A DNA stretch of 19,020 nucleotides from Methanofastidiosum sp964630765 (GTDB lineage Archaea; Methanobacteriota_B; Thermococci; Methanofastidiosales; Methanofastidiosaceae). Shown piece by piece: positions 6,728 through 14,912 of this stretch. The position numbers were made by a program, and so were the translations under genes. The stretch's first letter is position 1. Every line of letters starts with the position of its first letter. The stretch spans positions 1 through 19,020 of the forward strand of contig CAZVXE010000026.1 in NCBI GenBank assembly GCA_964630765.1, in the 5' to 3' direction. The notes beneath the pieces were generated by a model. The model was not told the origin of the DNA, did not search any database, and saw only the letters and a program-made list of their open reading frames with translations.

Positions 6728-7944
6728 TAAAGCCATCTCCTAATAACTTCAGAAAGCCTCTTAACGCCTAGATTTATTTCCTCATCTTTTGGGAATGAGA
6801 AATTTAATCTCATTGTGTGTCTTCCGAGATTATCTTCTATATAGAAAGCGCTTCCAATGACATAAGCAACATGTGAATTAATTGCGTCTGTAAACATTTC
6901 TTTTGTGTCTACATATTCAGGTAACTCGACCCAATTGAACATTCCTCCTTCAGGTCTAGTCCAATTGCATTCACTAGGCATGTATTCGTCCAATGATGAT
7001 AGCATCACATCTCTTTTTATTTTATAGAAATTCAATATTTTTACTAGGTGCTTGTCCAGATAATTTTGAGAATAAATAGCTGCTATTCTCTGACCAAATG
7101 TATTTGTATGTAAATCAACAGCTTGCTTTGCAATTATCATCTTTTTAATCAGTTCTCCACTGCCCAAAGCCCATGCAATTCTAAATCCAGGTGCGAGTAT
7201 CTTGGAGTATGTGCCTAGATATATGACTCTCCCTTCAGTATCGTAAGACTTTATGGCCTTTAGGTGCTCCCCTTCGTACCTAAGTTCACCATAAGGATTG
7301 TCTTCAATTACAACTAAATCGTAGTCATTAGCGATTTTAATTATTTCTTTTCTTCTCTTTTCACTTGTGGTAATCCCTGTGGGGTTATGGAAGTTTGGAA
7401 CTAAATAAAGTATTTTTGGTTTCTTTCCATCCTCTTTTAGAGTCTCTAGTGTTTCGATTAATAAATCGGTCCTTATCCCTTCGCCATCTGATGGAACATC
7501 AACGAAGTCACACAAGTATGATCTAAATGCACTCAATGCCCCAAGGTAACTTGGAGCCTCAACTATAACGACATCTCCGGGATTTATTAGAATTTTTGAG
7601 ACTAAATCAAGGCCTTGTTGTGAACCACTAGTAATTAGAATGTCATCTGGAGTACATGCAATGCCATATTTACCCATCATTCTAGCGATGTATTGTCTTA
7701 GCTCTGGGTCACCCTCTGTAAGTCCGTACTGTAAGCCAGTATTATTTGAGTTTAAAACGTCATTTACAATCTTTTTTATTTCTTCCAACGGAAACGTTTG
7801 AGGATTTGGAAGACCGCCTGCAAGTGAGATTATCCCAGGTTTTTGGGTAAGCTTAAGGATTTCTCTTATCTCTGATGCTTTTACTCTCTTTGCAGTCTCT
7901 GAAAATATTGAATCGTCCATATAAATCAACATAAAGAAAGCCAT
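6727..7944 (-). CDS. PLP-dependent class I/II aminotransferase (LysN/aromatic type)
   Basis: A 405-residue fold-type I aminotransferase, close to the family's usual 400. The N-terminal stretch after residue 9 (SEIREILKLTQKPGIISLAGGLP) is typical of the archaeal group that contains 2-aminoadipate and aromatic aminotransferases. PLP-binding residues are present: N187 (HNPTG), D215 (IEDNPYGE), Y218, the Schiff-base lysine K248 (GTYSKILAPGFR) and R379 (MRLNFS) for the substrate carboxylate. Members of this group exchange amino groups between glutamate and aromatic, branched or adipate-type 2-oxo acids; the true substrate cannot be read here. It starts one base after the transporter stop and its stop overlaps the next start. 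The ATG at 7920 (residue 9) is an alternative start; neither has a strong ribosome site. Confidence 0.9.
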   Translation of the reverse strand: MAFFMLIYMDDSIFSETAKRVKASEIREILKLTQKPGIISLAGGLPNPQTFPLEEIKKIVNDVLNSNNTGLQYGLTEGDPELRQYIARMMGKYGIACTPDDILITSGSQQGLDLVSKILINPGDVVIVEAPSYLGALSAFRSYLCDFVDVPSDGEGIRTDLLIETLETLKEDGKKPKILYLVPNFHNPTGITTSEKRRKEIIKIANDYDLVVIEDNPYGELRYEGEHLKAIKSYDTEGRVIYLGTYSKILAPGFRIAWALGSGELIKKMIIAKQAVDLHTNTFGQRIAAIYSQNYLDKHLVKILNFYKIKRDVMLSSLDEYMPSECNWTRPEGGMFNWVELPEYVDTKEMFTDAINSHVAYVIGSAFYIEDNLGRHTMRLNFSFPKDEEINLGVKRLSEVIRRWL

Positions 7945-7945
7945 G

Positions 7946-8959
7946 TTATAATTTAAAAAACTTTCTTTTCAGAGTTGATTCTTTGAAAATCCCTTCTGTA
8001 AGACCTTTTAATAGTCCTAAAATTATAGGGCCGTAAAGAATCCCCAACGCCCCAAACATGTAAGTCCCACCTAAAAATCCTACCAAAACTATAAATGGGT
8101 GTAACTGTGCTTTATTTCCCCCAAGTTTTGGAAAAATATAGAAATTATACAATATGAAAAGAACTATGACGCCATATGTCAATACTGCAAAACCTTGGGC
8201 TATTTCGCCTGTTAATATGTAGTAAAATCCAACAGGCAAGAAGATAGTCCATGGGCCAACTACAGGTAATAGTGCGGCCAATCCTGTTAAAAGACCCAAA
8301 AGGAAAGAGTAAGGAACACCTATTACTAAAAACCCTATTGTGGCAAGAAATGCCATAATCATTGCACTCATAACGTTCGCATAAATTAAGCCGTTGATTA
8401 CCTTCTTTGTGGGCCCAAGTATATCAATTATATCTTTTTGATAATGATGCGGGATCATCCTTTCAAAATAATTTTCTACTCTTTCTTTTTCATTCAAAAA
8501 ATAGAAGAGAGAAAGGAACAGTACTACAACGTTCATCAGAGTGAGGGGAAGTTGACCCATTGTGCTGGCAAAAAAATCGGAGATATTAATAATTTGAGGA
8601 AATGTATCGGATATTACCCCATAGAAGGGACTGCCTTGAACATCTATCCCTAGCAGATCAAATATAGTAGTTGGTGTTTCTTTTTTTAGAACTTGTGTAA
8701 CAAAAGTAAGTTGTTCTATAGCTTTGTAGAAGCCGTATAACAAAGTAATAAGAAATGGGGCAGACACAAACAAAGTTGTTAGTGCAGCTGATAGGCCTCT
8801 CCTTTTTAATTTTGTATAAATAAAATTGTAAACGGGATGAAATGCATAAGAAAAGATTAGCCCCCCTAATATACCAGGTATTATAGGATAGACAAGATAT
8901 ATACCCAGTAATAATATAGAAATGGTGATTACTAATTTAGTTGCAGTAATTCTATCCAT
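7946..8959 (-). CDS. AI-2E family transporter (TqsA/YdiK type permease)
   Basis: A 337-residue integral membrane protein of the AI-2E exporter superfamily. Hydrophobic segments fall near residues 8-24, 27-42, 57-77, 136-155, 189-213, 218-248, 258-276 and 288-318. A soluble stretch of about 55 residues (80-135) lies between segments 3 and 4, as in the family. Signature stretches are LPVVGPW (231-237) and HPFIVLVGFLGGTYMFGALGILYGPI (287-312, family pattern of Gly-rich half-helices ending in GPI). The family is named for autoinducer-2 export but also contains Na+/H+ antiporters and many permeases of unknown substrate, so AI-2 itself should not be assumed. It begins 40 nt after the ATP synthase D subunit. 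A possible box A (GTTTTAAAA) in that gap could give the cluster its own transcript. The tail is basic (KRKFFKL). Confidence 0.88.
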   Translation of the reverse strand: MDRITATKLVITISILLLGIYLVYPIIPGILGGLIFSYAFHPVYNFIYTKLKRRGLSAALTTLFVSAPFLITLLYGFYKAIEQLTFVTQVLKKETPTTIFDLLGIDVQGSPFYGVISDTFPQIINISDFFASTMGQLPLTLMNVVVLFLSLFYFLNEKERVENYFERMIPHHYQKDIIDILGPTKKVINGLIYANVMSAMIMAFLATIGFLVIGVPYSFLLGLLTGLAALLPVVGPWTIFLPVGFYYILTGEIAQGFAVLTYGVIVLFILYNFYIFPKLGGNKAQLHPFIVLVGFLGGTYMFGALGILYGPIILGLLKGLTEGIFKESTLKRKFFKL

Positions 8960-8999
8960 ATCTAATCTTAATTGTTCTCTTTTTTAAAACTTTATCTTA

Positions 9000-9632
9000 T
9001 TAAGAACTTTTCTTAGATTTTTTATCTTTAATCATTTTAAGCCTGAATTTATTTTCTCTTTCAAGCTCCTCTAATCTAAAATCAATAAACTTCTTCTGGG
9101 ATTCCAATCGGGGTATGATCTTTGACTCTAAAGCATTTACTCTTCTTTTTGTAACTTCGATTTCATTTAATACTTTCTTAAGTGTTGATTCTGCCTCAAC
9201 TGCTTTTGCTACATATTCTAATACTTTTTCATATTCTTCCACTGTTTCATCAATCTTTGAGGATGTTGATAGAATACTATACCCCCTCTCATTAATGCCT
9301 TTTTTAAAAGACAAATCGGATATCTTAGGGACTTGAACCCCCAGAATATTCTTGCTATCCAAATAGAATTCAGGGGTGCCTTTTTTGATTAATGCGCAAG
9401 AGGCGACGGCAATTTCCCCTTCAAAAGCTATGGTCATCCCGAGATATTTCTTTGCAATTTCATAACTTTCTTCGAGAGTTTCTTGAGCTTCTTTGGCGTC
9501 CTTAACCATGCCGAAAAGACTCATTACTAGGCCGTCTCTTTTCTTTTTAAGAATATTATAACCTGTTTTAGACAGTTTGATTTTTCTCTGAAGTTTTATC
9601 AGCTCAGACCTAGTCGGCTTTATCTGGGGCAT
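9000..9632 (-). CDS. atpD: A-type ATP synthase subunit D (central rotor shaft)
   Basis: A 210-residue subunit that forms the central stalk rotating inside the A3B3 head. The N terminus (PTRSELIKLQRKIKLSKTGYNILKKKRDGL) is the family signature, and long N- and C-terminal helices (about 8-55 and 130-200) would form the left-handed coiled coil. The C-terminal tail is highly basic (KMIKDKKSKKSS). The ATG at 9632 lies 23 nt inside the end of the B gene, with GGAG eight bases upstream, so translation is coupled to B. It is the last gene of the ATP synthase operon; the transporter gene follows after 40 nt. Confidence 0.96.
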   Translation of the reverse strand: MPQIKPTRSELIKLQRKIKLSKTGYNILKKKRDGLVMSLFGMVKDAKEAQETLEESYEIAKKYLGMTIAFEGEIAVASCALIKKGTPEFYLDSKNILGVQVPKISDLSFKKGINERGYSILSTSSKIDETVEEYEKVLEYVAKAVEAESTLKKVLNEIEVTKRRVNALESKIIPRLESQKKFIDFRLEELERENKFRLKMIKDKKSKKSS

Positions 9633-11001
9633 TCTTAAATCTCCTCATATATTTTTCGATTAATTCATCACTTACCCTCAATAGTTTGTCCTCGGGAAGT
9701 TTTGAAAGAATCTCCCACCCTATGTCAAGTGTATTTTTTATTCCCCTGTTCTCATTTGATTTTTGAGATACAAATCTTTTTTCAAAATCATCTGCAAAGT
9801 CTAAAAATAATTTGTCAGATTTTGAAAGAGATTCTTTACCAACAATTGAAACAATCCCTCTCAGGTCTTTTCCTTCGGCGTATGCGGCATATAATTGGTC
9901 TGAAACAGATTTATGATCTTCTCTGGTCCTATCTTTTCCTATTCCCTTGCTCATTAATCTCGATAAAGAGGGTAGAACATCAATCGGAGGATATATGCCC
10001 TTTCTTTGGAGATCTCGTGAAACTATAATTTGCCCTTCTGTGATATAGCCGGATAAATCCGGTATAGGGTGAGTAATATCGTCTCCTGGCATTGTGAGGA
10101 TAGGTACTTGTGTAACAGAACCATTCTTACCTTCTATTCTTCCTGCCCTCTCGTAAATTGAAGCAAGGTCTGTATACATGTATCCCGGGTAACCCCTCCT
10201 CCCGGGAACTTCTTCTCTAGCTGATCCTATTTCTCTTAAGGCCTCGCAGTAATTTGTCATATCAGTCATTATGACTAGCATATGCATATCGTAGTTAAAT
10301 GCAAAAAATTCGGCAGTGGTCAAAGCTATTCTTGGTACGATTAGTCTTTCAATTGAAGGGTCTGAAGCAAGATTTAAAAAAACGATTCCCCGCTCTAACG
10401 CTCCTGTTTTTTCAAAATCACTTATAAAATATTTTGCTTCTTCTTCAGTTATACCCATTGCGACAAAGATGACTGCAAAACTTTCAGTACAATCCAAGAC
10501 AGTTGCTTGCCTTGCTATCTGCAAAGCTAGTTGATTGTGCGGTAATCCAGATCCTGAAAATATCGGAAGTTTTTGACCCCTGATTAATGAGTTCATTCCA
10601 TCAATAGCAGACACACCAGTCTGAATGAATTCATGAGGGGGTGCTCTTTTGTAAGGATTTATTGGAAGCCCATTGATATCCAATCTGGCCTCTGGTATTA
10701 CTTTTGGCCCACCATCAAGTGGGTCCCCCGAACCAGAAAATACCCTTCCAAGCATATCATGTGAAACTGGAACTTTTAATACATCACCTGAAAACTTAAC
10801 ATAAGCATTTTTGTCAATGTTTCTAGTTCCTTCAAAAACTTGGACAACAACTTTATTCCACGATGTATCTAGTACTTGACCTCTTTTGGTACTTCCATCA
10901 GAAAGAGTGATATTGACATATTCACCGTATCCGATATTCTCAGTATTCTCTAGAAAAATAAGAGGCCCAGTTACGGAAGTAACGGTTTTGTACTCTTTCA
11001 T
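9610..11001 (-). CDS. atpB: A-type ATP synthase subunit B (non-catalytic head subunit)
   Basis: A 463-residue subunit, the usual length. It alternates with A in the A3B3 ring and contributes arginines at the catalytic interface. The N-terminal beta barrel (residues 1-70) is followed by the nucleotide-binding-like domain, where the P-loop is degenerate (SGSGLPHN, 149-156) and so lacks the Walker lysine, as expected for B. SSRP-type landmarks are present: EEVPGRRGYPGYMYTDLA and LPSLSRLMSKGIG. The ATG at 11001 follows the A stop by four bases, with a GGAGG ribosome site lying inside the end of the A gene. Downstream it overlaps D. No intein or insertion is seen. Confidence 0.97.
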   Translation of the reverse strand: MKEYKTVTSVTGPLIFLENTENIGYGEYVNITLSDGSTKRGQVLDTSWNKVVVQVFEGTRNIDKNAYVKFSGDVLKVPVSHDMLGRVFSGSGDPLDGGPKVIPEARLDINGLPINPYKRAPPHEFIQTGVSAIDGMNSLIRGQKLPIFSGSGLPHNQLALQIARQATVLDCTESFAVIFVAMGITEEEAKYFISDFEKTGALERGIVFLNLASDPSIERLIVPRIALTTAEFFAFNYDMHMLVIMTDMTNYCEALREIGSAREEVPGRRGYPGYMYTDLASIYERAGRIEGKNGSVTQVPILTMPGDDITHPIPDLSGYITEGQIIVSRDLQRKGIYPPIDVLPSLSRLMSKGIGKDRTREDHKSVSDQLYAAYAEGKDLRGIVSIVGKESLSKSDKLFLDFADDFEKRFVSQKSNENRGIKNTLDIGWEILSKLPEDKLLRVSDELIEKYMRRFKNAPDKAD

Positions 11002-11005
11002 CGGA

Positions 11006-12748
11006 TCATTCCTCCCCTAGAAGCAACTTGAATTCTTTAGACATTGTTTCATTGATTGAGCCTATTTTACTCTCAAAATCTTTCCTATATCTAACTTTGG
11101 ATATTTCTGCTCTGGACTCGAGTTTTATTATCTTATCAATTTCAACACCGTTTTCAATTGCATTATTTCCTAATCTGTAAAATCTAATAATTGCGTTTAA
11201 GAGTGAAAATTGTCTCTTTAATGAGTGAAATTCGTCCACTTCATGGTACGAATCTTGTTGCAAAAATATCTCCCTTAGCATTCGGGCGATTTCTAATAAG
11301 AATTGCTGATCGGGAGGCAGTGCGTCTGCACCTACAAGCTGCACAATTTCTTGCAACTCTGCTTCCTTCTGCAATATTTCCATTGCTTCAGCTCTTGTTC
11401 TATCCCAATCGATAGATACTTTACTTTCGAACCATTCTTTTAGAGAATCATAGTAAAGTGAATAAGATTCAAGCCAATTAATCGAAGGGAAATGTCTTTT
11501 TTGTGAAAGATTTGAATCTAGTGCCCAGAATGTTTTAGTTATCCTGAGGGTATTTTGGACTACTGGTTCTGAGAAATCTCCTCCAGGCGGCGAAACAGCG
11601 CCAATAACTGTTACTGAACCTATTTTGCCCCCTAAAGTAACTACTATCCCGGCCCTCTCATAAAAACTTGATAATCTAGAAGAGAGATATGCGGGATATC
11701 CTTCTTCACCTGGCATTTCTTCTAATCTTGAAGATATTTCTCTCATGGCTTCTGCCCATCTTGATGTGGAATCTGCCATGAGTGCAACATCATAGCCCAT
11801 ATCCCTATAATATTCAGCGATTGTAATTCCAGTATAAATCGAAGCTTCTCTTGCGGCCACGGGCATGTTTGAAGTATTTGCTATAAGTACAGTTCTATTC
11901 ATCAAGGGTCCACCCGTTACAGGGTCTACCAATTTAGGAAATTCTGTAAGAACATCAATCATCTCATTTCCTCGCTCGCCACACCCTATATAAACAACAA
12001 CTTTGGTATCACTCCATTTTGCTAGCTGTTGTTGTGTTACAGTTTTACCGCTACCAAAAGGTCCAGGGATTGCAGCGGTGCCACCTTTGGCTAAAGGAAA
12101 TAAAACATCAATGATTCTCTTACCTGTAACTAAAGGAACATTTGGGATCATTTTATCTTTGAAAGGTCTTGGGACTTTGACAGGCCATCTTTGATACATC
12201 TTAATTACTGCGCCATTATCTAATCTACACAGTATTTCCTCAACAGTGTATTCTCCCTTTTCTAAAATCTCTACAATTTCTCCAGATATGTTTGGCGGTG
12301 ACATTATGTAATGTTTTGTGTATTCATTCTCGTTCACATAACCAATTATTTCTCCAAAATTTACTTTATCGCCTTTTTTCTTTAACGGGAAGAATTCCCA
12401 CTTCTTCTCTCTGTCGATTCCAGGAGCTTCTGCACCCCTCTTGATGTATTCGCCCATTAACAGTGCAAGTTTTGGTAATGGCCTTTGAACTCCATCATAT
12501 ATTGAGCCCAATAACCCTGGCCCCAAATCAACTGATAATGGCATTCCTGTTGTAGTGACCTCGTCACCAGGTTTAAGCAGAGATGTGTCCTCATATACCT
12601 GGATAATTGTTTTATCGTAATCAATTTCTATTACTTCTCCGAACAGCCCTTCTTTCCCAACCCGGACTAGCTCATTCATCTTAGCATCTATATTTGTTGC
12701 CGTGACTACAGGCCCAGACACTCTGTAAATTGTACCTTTATTTTCCAA
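11006..12748 (-). CDS. atpA: A-type ATP synthase catalytic subunit A
   Basis: A 580-residue catalytic subunit, matching the typical 578-590. It makes or splits ATP in the A3B3 head. Visible are the N-terminal barrel (GTIYRVSGPVVTA), the A-specific non-homologous insert (about residues 115-190), Walker A GPFGSGKT (229-236), the GERGNE motif with the catalytic glutamate (257-262), and EEMPGEEGYPAYLSSRL further on. There is no intein, although A subunits of some archaea carry one at the P-loop. The start is not ATG: I chose the TTG at 12748, one base after the F stop, because the protein then begins MENKGTIYRV, the usual family N terminus, and GGGG lies eight bases upstream. A TTG at 12769, inside the F gene, is the alternative and adds seven residues. 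Confidence 0.96.
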   Translation of the reverse strand: MENKGTIYRVSGPVVTATNIDAKMNELVRVGKEGLFGEVIEIDYDKTIIQVYEDTSLLKPGDEVTTTGMPLSVDLGPGLLGSIYDGVQRPLPKLALLMGEYIKRGAEAPGIDREKKWEFFPLKKKGDKVNFGEIIGYVNENEYTKHYIMSPPNISGEIVEILEKGEYTVEEILCRLDNGAVIKMYQRWPVKVPRPFKDKMIPNVPLVTGKRIIDVLFPLAKGGTAAIPGPFGSGKTVTQQQLAKWSDTKVVVYIGCGERGNEMIDVLTEFPKLVDPVTGGPLMNRTVLIANTSNMPVAAREASIYTGITIAEYYRDMGYDVALMADSTSRWAEAMREISSRLEEMPGEEGYPAYLSSRLSSFYERAGIVVTLGGKIGSVTVIGAVSPPGGDFSEPVVQNTLRITKTFWALDSNLSQKRHFPSINWLESYSLYYDSLKEWFESKVSIDWDRTRAEAMEILQKEAELQEIVQLVGADALPPDQQFLLEIARMLREIFLQQDSYHEVDEFHSLKRQFSLLNAIIRFYRLGNNAIENGVEIDKIIKLESRAEISKVRYRKDFESKIGSINETMSKEFKLLLGEE

Positions 12749-12749
12749 A

Positions 12750-13052
12750 TTAATTACCCCACAGGTCAACTCCGATTACGTGTTTTATTTTGTCTCTCAA
12801 GATATCGCTTAATTTTTCCCCCAATACAATTACTGTTGGCTTGACTGAAGTGTCGACCTTTAATTTAGTTTTACTTGAAAGATTTTTGTAATACTCAGGT
12901 TGAATAATTATAATTCCTACTTCTTTATCCTTAAACATATCACTAAGGTGATCTTCAAATTCTTGATCGTTTGCTATTCTCTTACTTTTCTTGATTCCTA
13001 ATAACTTAAATCCCATGACAAACTGCTCATCACCAATTACTCCAAACTCCAT
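12750..13052 (-). CDS. atpF: A-type ATP synthase subunit F (stalk regulatory subunit)
   Basis: A 100-residue subunit that binds D in the central stalk. It begins with the family pattern EFGVIGDEQFVMGFKLLGI, contains the strand VGIIIIQPEYYKNL (near residues 46-59) and has PTVIVLG near 72-78, the Rossmann-like fold expected for F. Length is normal. Its ATG shares one base with the C stop codon (TGATG), which signals translational coupling, and its own stop directly precedes the A gene. It sits in the usual archaeal place between C and A. Confidence 0.94.
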   Translation of the reverse strand: MEFGVIGDEQFVMGFKLLGIKKSKRIANDQEFEDHLSDMFKDKEVGIIIIQPEYYKNLSSKTKLKVDTSVKPTVIVLGEKLSDILRDKIKHVIGVDLWGN

Positions 13053-14089
13053 CAGATCACCAAGCTATCCTCAATTATTTTCTTCTCAAGATTGGAGGCT
13101 TTCCCCCTGGATATCTTCCGGATATTCTCAACTTCAATTTTTTTGGAGATAATGTAGTGGAGAACGGGCATTATGGTAAAAGGGTCTCCTATAAATTGTT
13201 CTTTTGCACATTTCATTAGATATTTTTCTAGAGATTCTTCTAGGTAAAACAGCGTTTTTTCTTGCCAGTGTTTTTCAATAATAATCCCATAAGGAGTCTT
13301 TTTTATTTTCTTCAGAAAATCATTCTCAGAGGATCTTAAGAGGTAGCCTAGATCATCAATGCCAAAAAATAATCCCCCTTCTATCATATTTTTTTGTTCT
13401 TCTTCGAGAGCAAATCCGTATCTTCTCATTCTCATTATATTTTTTATATTTGTGATATCAATCTCCGTACGAATAAACTCAATAAACAGAGATTTTTTTT
13501 CCTTCTTAAAAATATCAAGAGTCTTTTTGAAGTACATTTTGAAAAGTTCTGATTCTATATCGGCTATTTCTTTTGTTTCATCTATAAAATTAAATTGCTC
13601 TAGCTTTTTTAATCTCTTGATGACATCCTCATAGCTATAGTTTTTTACAAGGGACTGTATAAAACTAAAAGGTATCTCCCCTATTGGAATCAAGGTCTTT
13701 TCTATTTCATAATCAGTTGCTTTGGAGTATTTGCCCCTCAAAACAGAGATTATGTTGTGGATGTCCCATCTAGTTAATATTGCAAAAGCATATGCCGAAG
13801 CTTTTTTTCCACTCATTTTTATTAGCTTTTGATAGGAATTTCCTAGATTTTTATTAAGTGAATGCTCTATTAACTCTACACCCCGGTAAGTTCTTGATAA
13901 AGAGTCAATTTCATCTTTGTAGTTTCCTTCGCCTAAAAATCTAGCTATTTGAGAAACTTCCATGTTCAAGAGTTTAATATATTCATCACTCTTGAATAAT
14001 TTACTTTCCATGGCCCTTACTCTTGTGTTAAGATAACTATAATTAGTTTCTCCAAGCCAGTGTTCAGAGGATACTACATTTGAATCCAT
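13052..14089 (-). CDS. atpC: A-type ATP synthase subunit C (rotor collar, V-ATPase d homologue)
   Basis: A 345-residue subunit that caps the proteolipid ring and joins it to the D/F stalk. The family pattern is visible: YSYLNTRVRAMESKLF near the N terminus, three helical-bundle repeats, internal WDIHNIISVLRGKY (near 110-125) and DITNIKNIMRMRRYG (near 210-225). The C terminus carries a lysine- and arginine-rich IRKISRGKASNLEKK. I chose the ATG at 14089 because GGTGAG lies seven bases upstream; the frame is open to a TTG at 14104, but that covers the ribosome site. It overlaps the end of the E gene by 26 nt and its stop overlaps the F start. Confidence 0.94.
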   Translation of the reverse strand: MDSNVVSSEHWLGETNYSYLNTRVRAMESKLFKSDEYIKLLNMEVSQIARFLGEGNYKDEIDSLSRTYRGVELIEHSLNKNLGNSYQKLIKMSGKKASAYAFAILTRWDIHNIISVLRGKYSKATDYEIEKTLIPIGEIPFSFIQSLVKNYSYEDVIKRLKKLEQFNFIDETKEIADIESELFKMYFKKTLDIFKKEKKSLFIEFIRTEIDITNIKNIMRMRRYGFALEEEQKNMIEGGLFFGIDDLGYLLRSSENDFLKKIKKTPYGIIIEKHWQEKTLFYLEESLEKYLMKCAKEQFIGDPFTIMPVLHYIISKKIEVENIRKISRGKASNLEKKIIEDSLVI

Positions 14090-14642
14090 ACTCAGCCTCA
14101 CCAAATAAAATATCCCTTATCTCTTTGAGATTATTTTCAAAAACATAGTTTAGAAGAGCTTCAAAAGTAAAGTCTTCTTTTATTTTCCCTGTTGGATCTC
14201 CCGTTGAAATACCGCCAATCGTATTAATGTTGCCTTTATATTTTTCCCCAACTAATTTTCTCGCATATTTTTCATCGTTTTTATTTGAAAAGATGTATTC
14301 AAGTTCTGCCACCGATATTAATTTCTTAAGGATAATCTCTCGTTTTTTTGGTTCGATATTCTCTAGCTTAGTTTTAGTGATTGCAAATATCTCTTCGAGT
14401 ACCTCTTGTTCCATCCTTAGTCTTTTTCTTTTAATTTCAAGATTGGTCCTAGAAGTCTCAGTTCTAGCTAGTAAAGATGTCTTTTCTTTAAGATAATCTT
14501 GTTTCTTTATCTTTAGTTTATCTACGGCATTATCAATTTCGAGTAATTTACTCTTCTTTTTTTCTTCAAGCTGTTCGCTATACTCTTTTGCTATTTTTCT
14601 AGCATCCTCTATCACTGTATCTGCTACTGTACTTTTCCCCAT
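14064..14642 (-). CDS. atpE: A-type ATP synthase subunit E (peripheral stator stalk)
   Basis: A 192-residue subunit of the peripheral stalk that pairs with H and holds the head still. Residues about 8-100 are a long charged helix rich in Lys, Glu and Arg (KEYSEQLEEKKKSK onwards), without prolines, and the C-terminal domain (about 105-192) is globular, with GGISTGDPTGKIKEDFTFEALL as the family landmark. The ATG at 14642 is preceded by GGAGG with suitable spacing and lies 12 nt after the K stop. It overlaps the C gene at its end. Length is normal for the family. Confidence 0.93.
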   Translation of the reverse strand: MGKSTVADTVIEDARKIAKEYSEQLEEKKKSKLLEIDNAVDKLKIKKQDYLKEKTSLLARTETSRTNLEIKRKRLRMEQEVLEEIFAITKTKLENIEPKKREIILKKLISVAELEYIFSNKNDEKYARKLVGEKYKGNINTIGGISTGDPTGKIKEDFTFEALLNYVFENNLKEIRDILFGEAEYGFKCSIL

Positions 14643-14654
14643 TTTCGCCCTCCT

Positions 14655-14894
14655 TTAAAGGAGTTGAGGCAGCACAACAAAGAGAAGAACTAATGATACT
14701 GTAAGACCAAAAATAACGATTGTTTCTGGTATTACAGTGAGAACTAATCCCTTACTGAAAAGCTCCTCTTTTTCCGTCATTGCCCCAATTGCAGCAGATC
14801 CTATATGTTTCTCTGCCCATGCTGCAGCTAGTCCTGTTAATATGACTGAAGCAACAGAGCTCAATACTACCACCATTACTGCTAATTCTGCCAT
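14655..14894 (-). CDS. atpK: A-type ATP synthase proteolipid subunit K (c-ring)
   Basis: A 79-residue membrane hairpin that forms the ion-carrying rotor ring. Helix 1 covers about residues 3-27, a polar loop about 38-48 (AMTEKEELFSKG) and helix 2 about 49-75. The ion-binding glutamate is E57 in VIPETIVIF on helix 2. It is a simple single-hairpin form, not the fused two- or three-hairpin form found in some methanogens. There is no glutamine in helix 1; that residue is a hallmark of Na+-binding rings, although a Thr follows the Glu as in Na+ types. Two ATG codons are adjacent (14897 and 14894). The second has better spacing from the strong GAGGTGA ribosome site, which also fits the high expression needed for a ring subunit. 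Confidence 0.95.
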   Translation of the reverse strand: MAELAVMVVVLSSVASVILTGLAAAWAEKHIGSAAIGAMTEKEELFSKGLVLTVIPETIVIFGLTVSLVLLFVVLPQLL

Positions 14895-14912
14895 CATATC
14901 ACCTCTTTAAGA

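Noticed and set aside
7946..8959. Quorum-sensing function (autoinducer-2 export)
   Set aside because: The family name reflects one bacterial member; no luxS or other AI-2 genes are near, and the family transports many other things.
11006..12748. Intein in the ATP synthase A subunit
   Set aside because: The P-loop region (GPFGSGKT) is continuous and the total length is normal, so no intein is present.
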